A stretch of 64,000 bases of DNA. It comes from Pannonibacter tanglangensis. GTDB lineage: Bacteria; Pseudomonadota; Alphaproteobacteria; Rhizobiales; Stappiaceae. Made by a program: the position numbers and the translations under genes. The notes under the pieces were generated by a model. The model had not been told where the DNA came from. It saw only the letters and a program-made list of their open reading frames with translations, and made no database searches. Of this stretch, positions 47,103 to 56,763 are shown one piece after another; position 1 is the stretch's first letter, and every line of letters starts with the position of its first letter. Location: assembly GCF_009915685.1 (NCBI RefSeq), contig NZ_JAABLP010000001.1; one strand, written 5' to 3'.

Positions 47103-49148
47103 ATGTCCGACAATCCGCTGCTCTCCACCTGGTCCACGCCCTTCGGCCTTCCGCCCTTTGCCGACATCCGGCCTGCCGACTATGTGGCGGCCTTCGACAC
47201 GGCCATGGCCGAGGCCCGGGCCGAGATCGACGCCATCGCCGGACAGGCCGACGCGCCGACCTTCGACAACACGATCCGCGCCCTGGAGACGAGCGGCGAG
47301 GCGCTGACCAGGGTCTCGCGGACGTTCTACAATCTCACCGGTGCGCACACGAACCCGGAGCTGCAGGCGATCGAGCGCGAGATGGCGCCGAAGCTCGCCC
47401 GGCACGGCTCTGAAACGCTCCTGAACCCGAAGCTCGCCGCGCGCGTGTTTGCGCTTTGGGACCAGCGCGCCGGGCTTGACCTCACCCCGGAACAGGCCCG
47501 GGTGCTGGAGCGCTACCAGCTGATGTTCACCCGCGCCGGGGCCGGCCTCGACGCGGCGGCCAAGACCCGCATGGCCGAGATCAGCCAGCGGCTGGCGACC
47601 CTTGGCACCCAGTTTGCGCAGAACGTGCTGAAGGACGAATCCGACTATCAGCTCGTGCTGGAGACCGAGGCGGACCGCGCCGGCCTGCCGGACTTCCTGC
47701 TCGCGGCCGCAGCGGCCGCCGCGAAGGAGCGCGGGCTGGACGGCAAGCATGTCATCACCCTGTCGCGCTCCTCGATCGAGCCGTTCCTGCAGTTCTCCAC
47801 CAACCGCGCCTTGCGCGAGGAGGCGTTCAAGGCCTGGTCCGCGCGTGGCGAGGCCGAGGGTCCGACCGACAACCGCGGCGTCATTGCCGAGACGCTGGCC
47901 CTCAGGGCCGAACGCGCCCGCCTGCTCGGCTACCCGAGCTACGCCGCCTACAAGCTTGATGATGCCATGGCCAGGACGCCGGATGCGGTGCGTGGGCTGC
48001 TCACCCGCGTCTGGGGCCCGGCCGTGGAGCGCGCGCGCGAGGAGGCCGAAAAGCTCGCCGAGGTCGCCCGGGCGGAAGGCAACAACGCCGCCATCGCCCC
48101 CTGGGATTGGCGCCACTATGCCGAGAAGGTGCGCAAGCGCGATCACGACCTCGATGAAACCGAGCTGAAGCCCTATCTGCGGCTGGACAAGATCATCGAG
48201 GCCGCCTTCGACACCGCGACCCGCCTGTTCGGCCTGCGCTTTGAGGAAAAGCACGGGCTGCCCGTCTATCATCCGGACGTGCGCGTCTTCGAGGTGAGCG
48301 ATGCCCGGGGCAACCACGTCGGCCTGTTCCTCGGCGACTATTTTGCCCGCCCCTCCAAGCGCTCCGGCGCCTGGATGAGCGCCTTCCGCGCGCAGCACAA
48401 GCTCGATGGCGAGGTCCGCCCGATCATCGTCAACGTGATGAATTTCTCGAAGGGCGCGGACGACGAACCGGCGCTCCTCACCTTCGATGACGCCCGCACC
48501 CTGTTCCACGAATTCGGTCACGGCCTGCACGGGCTCCTGTCCGACGTCACCTATCCGATGATCTCCGGTACCAGCGTGGCGCGGGACTTCGTCGAGCTGC
48601 CCTCGCAGCTCTACGAGCACTGGCTGAGCCAGCCGGAGGTGCTGTCGCGCTTTGCCGTGCATTACAAGACCGGCGAGCCGATGCCGAAGGCCCTGCTCGA
48701 CAAGGTGCTCGGCGCGCGCAACTTCAACCAGGGTTTCGCCACGGTCGAATACACGGCCTGCGCGCTGATCGACCTCGCCCTGCACGAGATGCCGGATCCG
48801 TCCGGCCTCGACGTGACCGCCTATGAGGCGTCAGCCCTCAAGGATCTCGGCATGCCGTCGGAGATCACCATGCGCCACCGGCTGCCGCATTTTGCCCATG
48901 CCTTTGCGGGCGAAGGCTATTCGTCCGGCTACTACAGCTACATGTGGTCGGAGGTGATGGACGCGGACGCCTTCAGCGCCTTCGAGGAAACCGGCAACGT
49001 GTTCGATCCGGCCACGGCGGAAAAGCTCTACCGCCACATCTATTCCGCCGGCGGCCGCCAGGACCCGGACGCCGCCTACAAGGCCTTCCGTGGCCGGGGC
49101 CCGGACATCAACGCCCTTCTGGAAAAGCGCGGCCTCAAGGCCGCGTGA
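47103..49148 (+). CDS. M3-family metallopeptidase (peptidyl-dipeptidase Dcp / oligopeptidase A type)
   Basis: 681 residues. The zinc motif HEFGHGLH lies near residue 469 with the downstream Glu in FVELPSQLYEHW. N-terminal NPLLSTWSTPFGLPPFADIRPADY and the full helical scaffold match cytoplasmic Dcp/OpdA peptidases that degrade oligopeptides. GYSSGYYSYMWSEVMDADAF is the substrate-side loop. No signal peptide. The frame is open far upstream inside the DUF2306 gene; AAGGTG before 47103 and conservation fix the start. Confidence 0.93.
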   Translation: MSDNPLLSTWSTPFGLPPFADIRPADYVAAFDTAMAEARAEIDAIAGQADAPTFDNTIRALETSGEALTRVSRTFYNLTGAHTNPELQAIEREMAPKLARHGSETLLNPKLAARVFALWDQRAGLDLTPEQARVLERYQLMFTRAGAGLDAAAKTRMAEISQRLATLGTQFAQNVLKDESDYQLVLETEADRAGLPDFLLAAAAAAAKERGLDGKHVITLSRSSIEPFLQFSTNRALREEAFKAWSARGEAEGPTDNRGVIAETLALRAERARLLGYPSYAAYKLDDAMARTPDAVRGLLTRVWGPAVERAREEAEKLAEVARAEGNNAAIAPWDWRHYAEKVRKRDHDLDETELKPYLRLDKIIEAAFDTATRLFGLRFEEKHGLPVYHPDVRVFEVSDARGNHVGLFLGDYFARPSKRSGAWMSAFRAQHKLDGEVRPIIVNVMNFSKGADDEPALLTFDDARTLFHEFGHGLHGLLSDVTYPMISGTSVARDFVELPSQLYEHWLSQPEVLSRFAVHYKTGEPMPKALLDKVLGARNFNQGFATVEYTACALIDLALHEMPDPSGLDVTAYEASALKDLGMPSEITMRHRLPHFAHAFAGEGYSSGYYSYMWSEVMDADAFSAFEETGNVFDPATAEKLYRHIYSAGGRQDPDAAYKAFRGRGPDINALLEKRGLKAA

Positions 49149-49162
49149 GCTTGAAACCTCGT

Positions 49163-49214
49163 CCTCTCCGGAGTCATCCCGGCCAAGCGCAGCGCCGGGC
49201 CGGGACCGGAGAGG
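49163..49214. terminator. Long imperfect hairpin between convergent M3 peptidase and cobT
   Basis: Outer arms CCTCTCCGG/CCGGAGAGG and inner arms TCCCGGCC/GGCCGGGA nest into one structure. The left half shares GTCATCCCGGCC with the MITE-like element at 39028, so this may be a short relative now serving as terminator. Confidence 0.55.
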
Positions 49215-49280
49215 CGGGGCCTCTCTCGTTCAACGAGTGAAACCCGGAAAGAAACTGGCTCTCCGCTCCCGGGTCTCCGC

Positions 49281-50312
49281 TCAGCCGGCGTCCTTGCCCG
49301 ACACGCCGGCCGAGGCGAAGGTCGCCATGCCGGCATGCACGCTGGCGGCGGCCTTGACGATGCCGGCAGCGAGTGCCGCACCGGTGCCCTCGCCGAGACG
49401 CATGCCGAAATCGAACAGCGCGGTCTTGTTCATGGCGGCCAGGGCCCGGCGGTGCGCCGGCTCGGCCGAGACATGGCCGAACAGGCAGTGGTCGAGCGCG
49501 CCCGGGTCCATCTTGTAGAGCACGGCCGCGGCCGCCGTGGTGACGAAGCCGTCGACGATGACCGGCGTGCGCTGCAGACGCGCGGCCAGGATCGCGCCGG
49601 CCATGGCGGCAATCTCGCGCCCGCCGACCTTGCGCAGCACTTCCAGCGGATCATTCGCGGCGCTGCCGAGCCGGGCGACGGCCTTTTCCACGGCGACGCG
49701 CTTGCGCTCCAGGCCCGCGGTGTCCACGCCGGTCCCCGGTCCGACCCAGTCGGCCGCCGTGCCGCCGAAGAGACCGTTGAACACGGCCGCGGCGATGGTG
49801 GTGTTGCCGATGCCCATCTCGCCGAGGCAGAGCAGGTCCGTGCCGCCGGCCACCGCTTCCATGCCATAGGCCATGGTGGCGGCGCAGTTGGGCTCGTCCA
49901 GCGCGTCCTCGTCGTCGATGGACGGCGTCGGCATGTCGATGGCGAGATCGAAGACCTTGAGGCCCAGGTCATTGGCGATGCAGATCTGGTTGATCGCCGC
50001 CCCGCCGGCGGCAAAGTTCTCCAGCATCTGCCGGGTCACGCTCTGCGGGAAGGCGGAGACGCCCTTGTCGGCGATGCCGTGATTGGTGGCAAAGATCGCG
50101 ACCAGCGGCCGGGTGATCTTCGGCGGCGCCTTGCCAGACCAGGCCGCGAGCCACTCGGCGATCTCTTCCAGCTTGCCGAGCGAGCCGGCCGGCTTGGTCA
50201 GTTCGGCGTCGCGGGCCCGCACGGCAGCAACGGCCGCCTCATCCGGTCCGGGCATCTGGGCGACCAGATTGCGGATGTCGTCAAACGGCAGGGCAGATTC
50301 GGAAAGGGACAT
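49281..50312 (-). CDS. cobT: Nicotinate-nucleotide:dimethylbenzimidazole phosphoribosyltransferase CobT
   Basis: 343 residues. LTKPAGSLGKLEEIAEWLAAW, ATNHGIADKGVSAFP, LGEMGIGNTTIAAAV and the C-terminal catalytic-Glu region DFGMRLGEGTGAALA are diagnostic. It makes alpha-ribazole phosphate for the lower ligand of cobalamin. Divergent from cobS with a 115-bp gap, a common arrangement. I looked for a cobalamin riboswitch in that gap and saw none. Confidence 0.95.
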   Translation of the reverse strand: MSLSESALPFDDIRNLVAQMPGPDEAAVAAVRARDAELTKPAGSLGKLEEIAEWLAAWSGKAPPKITRPLVAIFATNHGIADKGVSAFPQSVTRQMLENFAAGGAAINQICIANDLGLKVFDLAIDMPTPSIDDEDALDEPNCAATMAYGMEAVAGGTDLLCLGEMGIGNTTIAAAVFNGLFGGTAADWVGPGTGVDTAGLERKRVAVEKAVARLGSAANDPLEVLRKVGGREIAAMAGAILAARLQRTPVIVDGFVTTAAAAVLYKMDPGALDHCLFGHVSAEPAHRRALAAMNKTALFDFGMRLGEGTGAALAAGIVKAAASVHAGMATFASAGVSGKDAG

Positions 50313-50427
50313 CGGGGCGGGGCTCCGGAGGGGCTGGAAACAGGTGCGGTCGGCCGAGTGGCGGCGCCGGGTCAGCCGTTCTATAACCCTCGACGGACAA
50401 AAGACAACCAGGACAGGCGACAGTTCC

Positions 50428-51255
50428 ATGCAGCAGAACGACACGGGCGGAGGCTTCCCCGTCCCCCCGGCTCTGGCGCGGCTTGCCGCCGAGACGGCCG
50501 CCTGCCTGCGCTTCTTCACCCGCCTGCCCGTGCCGCGGCTCGGTCCGCTGGACGATCCCTCGGCGCTCCCCGACTTCGCCGTGATCGCCCGCGCCATGCC
50601 GCTGGCGGGCGCCGTGCTGGCCACCGGCCCGGCCCTGCTCTGGCTGGTGCTGCAGCTGACCGCCCTGCCGCCGTTGGCCAGTGCGGCGCTGGTCGTGGCC
50701 GCGCTCGTTGCCCTCACCGGGGCGCTGCACGAGGACGGCCTCGGTGACATCGCCGACGGGTTCTTCGGTGGCGCGACGCGCGAGCGGCGGCTGGAGATCA
50801 TGAAGGACAGCCGCATCGGCGCCTTTGCGGCCATCGCGCTGGCGCTGTCGCTGATCCTGAAGGTGGCGCTGCTCGCCGTGCTGCCGGACCGCTTTGGCCT
50901 TGCCGGGAGTGCCTTGCTGCTGGTGGCGACGGAGGCGCTGTCGCGCGGACTGGCGCTCTGGCAATGGGCGGTGCTGCCGGCTGCAAGGCCCGACGGGCTC
51001 GCCGCCCGCTTCGGCGTTCCCGGCCGGGGCCTGGCACTGCGTGGCAATCTGCTGGCCGGGCTCGTGCTGCTGCCGCTCGTCTGGGTCGTGCCGCTCACGG
51101 GCCTGGCGCTCGGGCTTGTGGCGGCCGCCCTGGTGGCGCATGCTGCCGGGCGGCTGGCGTTTGCAAAGATCGGCGGCTTCACCGGCGACGTGATCGGCGC
51201 CGTGCAGCAGCTTGCGGCGCTGGCCTTCCTCATCGGAGTGCTCATGCTGCCATGA
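50428..51255 (+). CDS. cobS: Cobalamin synthase (adenosylcobinamide-GDP ribazoletransferase) CobS
   Basis: 275 residues, polytopic inner-membrane protein. CLRFFTRLPVPRL, the metal-binding block HEDGLGDIADGFFGGATRERRLEIMKDSRIG, and C-terminal hydrophobic segments are characteristic. It joins adenosylcobinamide-GDP and alpha-ribazole, the last assembly step of cobalamin. Together with cobT this gives nucleotide-loop assembly; the corrin ring genes are not in the window. Confidence 0.95.
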   Translation: MQQNDTGGGFPVPPALARLAAETAACLRFFTRLPVPRLGPLDDPSALPDFAVIARAMPLAGAVLATGPALLWLVLQLTALPPLASAALVVAALVALTGALHEDGLGDIADGFFGGATRERRLEIMKDSRIGAFAAIALALSLILKVALLAVLPDRFGLAGSALLLVATEALSRGLALWQWAVLPAARPDGLAARFGVPGRGLALRGNLLAGLVLLPLVWVVPLTGLALGLVAAALVAHAAGRLAFAKIGGFTGDVIGAVQQLAALAFLIGVLMLP

Positions 51256-51461
51256 TGATGTGTCAGGCGATGTCTTTCGGCTGCAAAAGAGGACCGGGGC
51301 GCTTTGCCGCCGCCAGTCCGGGCCGTGCCGTCGCCGTCCTGCCCGCCCGCCACCGGCTGGCCGTCCCCTTCCCCTTCACGCTGGTTCCAGCCCCCATCCA
51401 GCTCGTGACCGGCGGGCGCTGACAGCGCCCTGCCCCTTGCGTTTCGACCGGAGCCCCCTAC

Positions 51462-51653
51462 ATGCCCGATATGGAAAGCCCCTGCGTCCGCATCTGCATC
51501 ATGGATCCGACCCTCGGCCTGTGTCAGGGCTGCGGCCGGACGCTCGCCGAGATCGCGACCTGGGGCAGCCTGACTGCGGAGGCGCGACGCGCCATCATGG
51601 CCGGCCTGCCGCAGCGCCTCGCGGGGCTTGCGCCCCGGCAGTCGACGGGATGA
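51462..51653 (+). CDS. DUF1289 small cysteine-rich protein
   Basis: 63 residues. ESPCVRICIMDPTLGLCQGCGRTLAEIATW contains the four conserved cysteines (CxxxC ... CxxC) of DUF1289, a probable metal-binding motif. Function unknown. The stop overlaps the next ATG by 4 bp (ATGA), so it is coupled to the retropepsin-like gene, a pairing seen in other alphaproteobacteria. Confidence 0.92.
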   Translation: MPDMESPCVRICIMDPTLGLCQGCGRTLAEIATWGSLTAEARRAIMAGLPQRLAGLAPRQSTG

Positions 51654-52363
51654 CACCCATGCAGCTCTTTCGCGGCCTGCTCATCGGGGCACTGGTCCTC
51701 GCCATGGCCGGCGGCGTGCTTGCCTATTTCACGGATGTTGCCGCCATCGACACAACGTTCGAGGGCTCCGACGAGGCCCCGCGCATCGTCGCCCTGTCTG
51801 CGATTGCCTTCGTGATCCTGGCGAGCCTGATCGTCGGCCCGCCGCGGCTGCGCGAGGTGCTGCGGGCGACGGCGGCCTGGGGCAGCCTCGCGGTGGTGCT
51901 GATCGTCGGCTATGCCTACCGCTTTGAACTGGCCACCGTCGGGTACCGGGTGCTCGGGGCGCTGGCCCCCGGACTGGCCGTCAGCCAGGCGGACGGCAGC
52001 GTCCTGGTGGTGCGCGATCCGAGCGGCCATTTCCAGATCAAGGGGGACGTCAACGGCACGCCGGTCCGCTTTCTGGTGGACACCGGGGCCTCTGCCGTCG
52101 TCCTGACCCGCGAGGACGCCCGGCGCAGCGGCATCGACGTGGACAGCCTGTCCTTCACCGTGCCGGTCTCTACGGCCAATGGCCGCACGATGGTGGCGCC
52201 CACCCGGATCGACGACCTGCGTCTGGCCGACATCCGGCTCGGGGACGTGCGCACCTTCGTGGCGCAGGAAGGCAGCCTCGAGACCAGCCTGCTCGGCATG
52301 TCCGCCCTCTCCCGGCTGAGCAGCTGGACCGTGGAGGGCGACCGGCTGGTCCTCAACCGCTGA
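51650..52363 (+). CDS. TIGR02281-type retropepsin-like aspartic protease, membrane anchored
   Basis: 237 residues. Three hydrophobic segments (~8-28, ~45-65, ~75-92) anchor a periplasmic single-lobe aspartic protease domain with VRFLVDTGASAVVLT (catalytic DTGA, ~145), ANGRTMVAPTRIDDLRLADIRLGDV and LLGMSALSRLSSW. Such retropepsin-like clan AA proteins act as dimers. Substrates are unknown. Overlaps the DUF1289 gene. Confidence 0.9.
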   Translation: MTPMQLFRGLLIGALVLAMAGGVLAYFTDVAAIDTTFEGSDEAPRIVALSAIAFVILASLIVGPPRLREVLRATAAWGSLAVVLIVGYAYRFELATVGYRVLGALAPGLAVSQADGSVLVVRDPSGHFQIKGDVNGTPVRFLVDTGASAVVLTREDARRSGIDVDSLSFTVPVSTANGRTMVAPTRIDDLRLADIRLGDVRTFVAQEGSLETSLLGMSALSRLSSWTVEGDRLVLNR

Positions 52364-52369
52364 GGGACC

Positions 52370-53224
52370 TCACTCGAACAGGCTGAGGCCGAAGCGGATC
52401 GCCACGATCAGCAGGAAGATGCCGAAGGCGAGCTCGAGCCGCCGCTTGGGCCAGGCATGCGCCAGCCGGACGCCGATCGGCGCGGTCAGGGTTGTGATCG
52501 GCATGATCAGCAACACGCCCAGCAGGTTGACATAGCCGAGGGAAAAGGCCGGCAAGCCCGGGGCGTTCCAGCCGGCCCACATCATGCCGAGCACGCCGGG
52601 CACGGAGATCAGTGCCCCGACGCCGGCGGATGTCGCGACTGCCTGATGGATCGGGCGGCCATAAAGCGTCATGAAGGTGTTGTTCATCACCCCGCCGCCA
52701 ATGCCCATCAGGGTCGCCAGGAACCCGATGACCACGCCGCAGAGCGGCCGGATCGGAAACCCGGGAATGTCGGTGCCCAGCCGCCAGCTGTCGCGGTTGA
52801 AGAACATGCGCAGGCTGACGAGCATCGCGATGCCGGCAAAGATGCCCTTCAGACCGTCTCCGGAGACATGGGCCGCGACCAGCGAGGCGAGGACGACCCC
52901 GAGCGGCAGCGGCACGAGCCAGCTTTTCAGCAGCGCCTCGTCAACAGCCCCGCGGGCCCGGTGGCCCAGATAGGAGCGCACCGACGTCGGCACGATGATG
53001 CCGAGCGACGTGGCCACCGCCACATGCATCCGCACGCTTTCATCGACCTCGAGCAGCACGAGGAACTGGTAGAGCACGGGGACAAGCACCGCACCGCCGC
53101 CAATGCCGAACAGCCCGGCCAGCAGCCCGGCAATGGCGCCTGCCGCCAGCAGGGCCACAACAAGGCCGAGGATCTCGACCGAAAACAGGTCAGGCGCAAG
53201 GCCGGGCAGAAGGTCGGACAGCAT
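52370..53224 (-). CDS. TSUP (TauE/SafE, DUF81) family membrane transporter
   Basis: 284 residues with about eight membrane segments in two repeats, each with the family glycine motif: AGLLAGLFGIGGGAVLVPVLY and FLATLMGIGGGVMNNTFMTLYG. TSUP proteins export sulfite, sulfoacetate or other organosulfonates; the specific substrate cannot be read. The ATG at 53224 immediately precedes the first hydrophobic block. Convergent with the retropepsin gene, 6 bp apart. Confidence 0.9.
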   Translation of the reverse strand: MLSDLLPGLAPDLFSVEILGLVVALLAAGAIAGLLAGLFGIGGGAVLVPVLYQFLVLLEVDESVRMHVAVATSLGIIVPTSVRSYLGHRARGAVDEALLKSWLVPLPLGVVLASLVAAHVSGDGLKGIFAGIAMLVSLRMFFNRDSWRLGTDIPGFPIRPLCGVVIGFLATLMGIGGGVMNNTFMTLYGRPIHQAVATSAGVGALISVPGVLGMMWAGWNAPGLPAFSLGYVNLLGVLLIMPITTLTAPIGVRLAHAWPKRRLELAFGIFLLIVAIRFGLSLFE

Positions 53225-53557
53225 GGGAAAACCTCGGGCGGGTCCCGGCCGGCTGGCGCCCCGCAGCGGACGGGCTCGCGTCAAAGGGGGCGGCTGGGCG
53301 GGCGGCTGGGCGGGCGGGCCTCGGAACTGGCGGGCGGTGGGACAGAGGACAGGGCGGCGGGCCGGACCTGCCCGGCGATCCTTGCTGCCACAGGCGACCA
53401 GGCTTGTCACGCGGCTTGGCACCTCTGACCTTGCGTCAGGTGACGGCAGCATGGTCCTTGCGACGGTTTGCCTCTCCCGCCCGGGCCAACATGCGCTAAA
53501 GTCCGCCTCGACCTGCCGGCCGCTCCCGGCCCGGCCCCTCCTGCGGACCCGCATTGC
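53225..53557. other. 333-bp divergent gap, G-rich
   Basis: Separates the TSUP and DUF423 genes. Near 53285-53330 the plus strand is a run of GGCGGGCGGG-like blocks with several G3 tracts, a candidate G-quadruplex or simple repeat. No gene or clear promoter is visible. Confidence 0.45.
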
Positions 53558-53971
53558 ATGATCAGGCTTTCTTCTCCCGCGCAGCCGTCGGCTGCGACCT
53601 CGCCCCTGTTTCGCGCCGGACTGGCGCTTGGCGGGCTTGCGGGCGCGCTTGGCGTTGCCCTGTCGGCGCTCGCCGCCCATCTGGATGGCACCGGGCTCCT
53701 GTCGACGGCGGCCGAGATGCTGCTCTTCCATGCACCGGCCTTTCTGGCGCTGGCCGCGCTGGCGCAGGTGCGCAGGGTGCCGCTCCTGCCCCTGACCCTG
53801 GGTCTGCTGGCGCTCGGGCTGCTGCTCTTTGCCGGCGATCTGGTCAGCCGGGCCTTCCGCGATGCGCGGCTCTTCCCGATGGCCGCACCGACCGGGGGGA
53901 TGCTGCTGATCGTCGGCTGGGCATCGGCGGCGCTGTCGACGCTGGTGGTGCGGCCCCGCGCGGACCCGTGA
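53558..53971 (+). CDS. DUF423 small membrane protein
   Basis: 137 residues with four hydrophobic segments. GLALGGLAGALGVALSALAAHL, AAEMLLFHAPAFLALA, LGLLLFAGDLVSRA and APTGGMLLIVGWASAAL match DUF423 (YgdD-like) proteins of unknown function. Length is typical. Confidence 0.85.
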   Translation: MIRLSSPAQPSAATSPLFRAGLALGGLAGALGVALSALAAHLDGTGLLSTAAEMLLFHAPAFLALAALAQVRRVPLLPLTLGLLALGLLLFAGDLVSRAFRDARLFPMAAPTGGMLLIVGWASAALSTLVVRPRADP

Positions 53972-54195
53972 GCAGGAAGGCCCTGCGTCCCTGACCGGAC
54001 GCCGAAGAAGGTCCGGCGTCGGCTTCGGGCGTCGTCATCCTGCCCTGACACCGGGGCGTGGCGGCCCGGCCACAGGGGCCCGGCAACCGTGACAATCCCG
54101 CCTGCGAAAGGCATATTGTTGCGGCGCAAGATGGAGTAAGGAGACGTCCGGGTGCCCCTCCTCCTCCCGCCGGGCGCCCTATCCGAGGATCCGAC

Positions 54196-55602
54196 GTGGA
54201 CCAGACCGTCCCTGTTGCCGCCGTCAGCGAGACGCCGGCAGACTTCATTCCGCCCTTCCCGTTCCGCCACGAACGGACGCCGCCGATCATCGAGCTGATG
54301 GGGCTTGCCCGCCGCAACTTCCTGTCCATCTGGACAAGGGGCAACTTTTCCTCGCGCATGATGACGCAGCAGGTCCTGCGCCGGATGATGGTGATCTGCA
54401 ACGCCCCCGATGTCGTGCAGGAAGCCTTCCAGACCCATCACGTGGAGCTGCAGCGCAAGAGCCCGCAGATGCGGCATGCGCTGGCGCCGCTGATCGGCGA
54501 CGGCCTGTTCATCTCCGACAGCGAGACCTGGGCGCGCCGGCGCAAGGTCGTTGCCCCGATCATCCACGGCTCGCGCGTGCCGGGCTTTGCCCCGATCATG
54601 ATCGACACCATCGAGGACCAGCGCAACGCCTGGATGGCCCGCGGCGACGGCGCCGAGACCGATGCGCTTGCCGACATGGCGCATCTGACGGCGGAGATCA
54701 TCTGCCGCACCATCTTCGGCCGCCAGCTTGGCAAGAACTACGCCCACGAGGTGGTCGAAGGCTTTTCGGAGTACCAGCGTCACATCGACCAGGTCGATCT
54801 CGCCGCCATGCTGGGCCTGCCGGAATGGATGCCGCGCTTCCGCAAGCCGGCGGTCCGCCGGGCCACCGCCCGCATCCTCGGCGTGCTCGACGAGATCATC
54901 GACAGCTACCAGACCCTGAAGGACAACGGCGAGGCGTCGGTGATCGGCGGCCTGCTCGAGGCCCGGGACGAGGACGGCAAGCCGCTGAGCCGCGAGGCCA
55001 TCCGCAACGAGGCAGCCGTGATCTTCATGGCCGGCCACGAGACCACCGCCAACACGCTGGCTTGGACCTGGTACCTCCTGTCCCAGTCGCCGCGTGTGCG
55101 CGAGCGGCTGCATGCGGAACTGGACAGCGTGCTGGAGGGCGCGACGCCCACCTTCCGCGACGTGGCCCGCCTGCCCTACACCCGGGCGGTCATCGAGGAA
55201 TCGCTGCGCCTCTATCCGCCCGTTCCGATCCTGGCCCGCGAGGCCATGGCCGAAGTGCATGTTGGCGGCCGCAAGCTGCCGAAGGGCACGATCCTGATGG
55301 TCGTGCCGTGGCTGCTGCATCGCAATCCCCTGCTCTGGGACGATGCCGACGCCTTCAACCCGGACCGCTTCATGCCGGGCGCCCAGGGACGCCCGTCGAA
55401 ATACGGCTACGTCCCCTTCTCCATCGGTCCGCGCATCTGCGCCGGGCTCCAGTTCGGCATGACCGAGGCGATCCTGAGCCTTGCGATCCTGGCGCAGAGC
55501 TTCGACCTGCGACTCAGGCCCGGCACCGACGTGCAGCCGGTGTGCCGGCTGACGCTCCGGCCCGGCGACGCCTTGCCGATGACCCTGCACCGGCGGAGGT
55601 AG
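54196..55602 (+). CDS. Cytochrome P450
   Basis: 468 residues from a GTG preceded by GAGGATCC. The oxygen-binding I-helix AGHETTANTLAW, the K-helix EESLRLYPP (ExxR), and the haem loop FSIGPRICAGLQFG with Cys near residue 415 are intact. It resembles class E/CYP4-like bacterial P450s of soluble type that oxidise fatty acids or terpenes. No ferredoxin or reductase gene is adjacent, so electron partners must be elsewhere. The acyltransferase gene begins 6 bp downstream, suggesting a lipid-related operon. Substrate not inferable. Confidence 0.93.
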   Translation: MDQTVPVAAVSETPADFIPPFPFRHERTPPIIELMGLARRNFLSIWTRGNFSSRMMTQQVLRRMMVICNAPDVVQEAFQTHHVELQRKSPQMRHALAPLIGDGLFISDSETWARRRKVVAPIIHGSRVPGFAPIMIDTIEDQRNAWMARGDGAETDALADMAHLTAEIICRTIFGRQLGKNYAHEVVEGFSEYQRHIDQVDLAAMLGLPEWMPRFRKPAVRRATARILGVLDEIIDSYQTLKDNGEASVIGGLLEARDEDGKPLSREAIRNEAAVIFMAGHETTANTLAWTWYLLSQSPRVRERLHAELDSVLEGATPTFRDVARLPYTRAVIEESLRLYPPVPILAREAMAEVHVGGRKLPKGTILMVVPWLLHRNPLLWDDADAFNPDRFMPGAQGRPSKYGYVPFSIGPRICAGLQFGMTEAILSLAILAQSFDLRLRPGTDVQPVCRLTLRPGDALPMTLHRRR

Positions 55603-55608
55603 GCGGCG

Positions 55609-56643
55609 ATGCGGGTCGGACCGGACGGCGGCGATCCCTGCGGACGGAAGGTCTCGCTGACCGGCATTCCCTTCGACGTGACCCGGGCCAGCGAGCCGCC
55701 GGCTCCGCCCTTGCGCGACCTCGTGGCAAGGGACCGGACGCAGCGGGCGCGGGCATTCGGCTACCATGTGGGCGACCGGCTGACCGGCCTTTCCGGGCGG
55801 CTGCTGCATGAGCTGATGCGGCATCTGCCCCCGGCCCAGGTCTCGTGGATCGGCAGCCTGCTCGGCGGTCCGGCCAGCTGGCTCTACCGCCGGCGGATCT
55901 TTGCCCGGCGCATGGCCGCCAACCTGCGTCACCTGCGCCCGGACGTGGCCGCGCAGCCGGCGCTGGAGGCGCAGCTCCTGCGCCGCTGGTGGGGCAACAC
56001 CGGACGGGCCTATGCCGAGTATGCCAGCGTCGAGCGGCTGTGGCCGGCCGGGCTGATCGAGGTGCATGGCCGCGAGCACCATGACGCGGCGCTGCAGGAC
56101 GGGCGCGGCGTCATCTTTGCCTGCGTGCATCTGGGCAACTGGGAGGGGCTTGCCGCCTGCCTGCCGCATCTGACAGGCGGGCCGGTGATCGGCACCTACC
56201 AGGACGAGCCCAACCGCTTCACCAACCGGCTGATCCATGCCCTGCGCAAGCGTCGCGGGCAATACATCTTCCCGCCGGGCCGGGCCAGTGCCGGGCCGCT
56301 CTACCGGCTCACCGTGTCGCGCACGGTCACGACCTACCTCTATGTCGACGAGGTCCGTGACCGCCAGGTGCACATGCCGCTGTTCGGACGCGAGATCCCG
56401 GAAACCGGCAACATCGTCAATGTGGTGAAGCTGGCCCGATCGGCCTCCGCCCGCATCGTTCCGGCGGCGCTGATCCGGGGCGACGGCCCGCGCCTGACAC
56501 TGACCCTGTTGCCGGCCATCGAGCCGCAGGAGCTCGAGACCACCATCCGGGCGCTCGACGCGGCCCTGACGCCGCTCGTGCTGGCGCATCTCGACCAGTG
56601 GTACATGCTGCCCGAGCTTCGCCTGCCCCAGACAGGCGCATGA
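55609..56643 (+). CDS. LpxL/HtrB-type lipid A or lysophospholipid acyltransferase
   Basis: 344 residues. The catalytic HLGNWEG motif (HxxxxD/E), near residue 173, and the blocks RRRIFARRMAANLRHLRP, WWGNTGRAYAEYASVERLW and VYVDEVRDRQVHMPLFGREI are typical of the lauroyl/myristoyl acyltransferase (LPLAT) family. The N-terminal ~60 residues are longer and more hydrophilic than in LpxL. It lies 6 bp behind the P450 gene and is probably cotranscribed. It may acylate lipid A or a lysolipid. Confidence 0.86.
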   Translation: MRVGPDGGDPCGRKVSLTGIPFDVTRASEPPAPPLRDLVARDRTQRARAFGYHVGDRLTGLSGRLLHELMRHLPPAQVSWIGSLLGGPASWLYRRRIFARRMAANLRHLRPDVAAQPALEAQLLRRWWGNTGRAYAEYASVERLWPAGLIEVHGREHHDAALQDGRGVIFACVHLGNWEGLAACLPHLTGGPVIGTYQDEPNRFTNRLIHALRKRRGQYIFPPGRASAGPLYRLTVSRTVTTYLYVDEVRDRQVHMPLFGREIPETGNIVNVVKLARSASARIVPAALIRGDGPRLTLTLLPAIEPQELETTIRALDAALTPLVLAHLDQWYMLPELRLPQTGA

Positions 56644-56763
56644 CCCGGCATCCCGGACGCGCCTGATCCGCCTGCCCGCACAACAGGCACAACAGGCGCA
56701 ACAGGTGCGTTGGTGCGTTTGGGGGGGCTGGGGGAAAGGGCGTCCGGTCCGGCGGCTTGCGCC

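Noticed and set aside
50313..50427. Cobalamin riboswitch between cobT and cobS
   Set aside because: The gap is only 115 bp and I could not find the conserved GCCACTG-type box or a matching structure.
53407..56589. Very long open frame on the minus strand (over 1000 codons) opposite the P450 and acyltransferase genes
   Set aside because: It is antisense to genes with intact catalytic motifs and reads as Arg/Gly/His-rich low-complexity sequence, a usual side effect of third-position GC bias.
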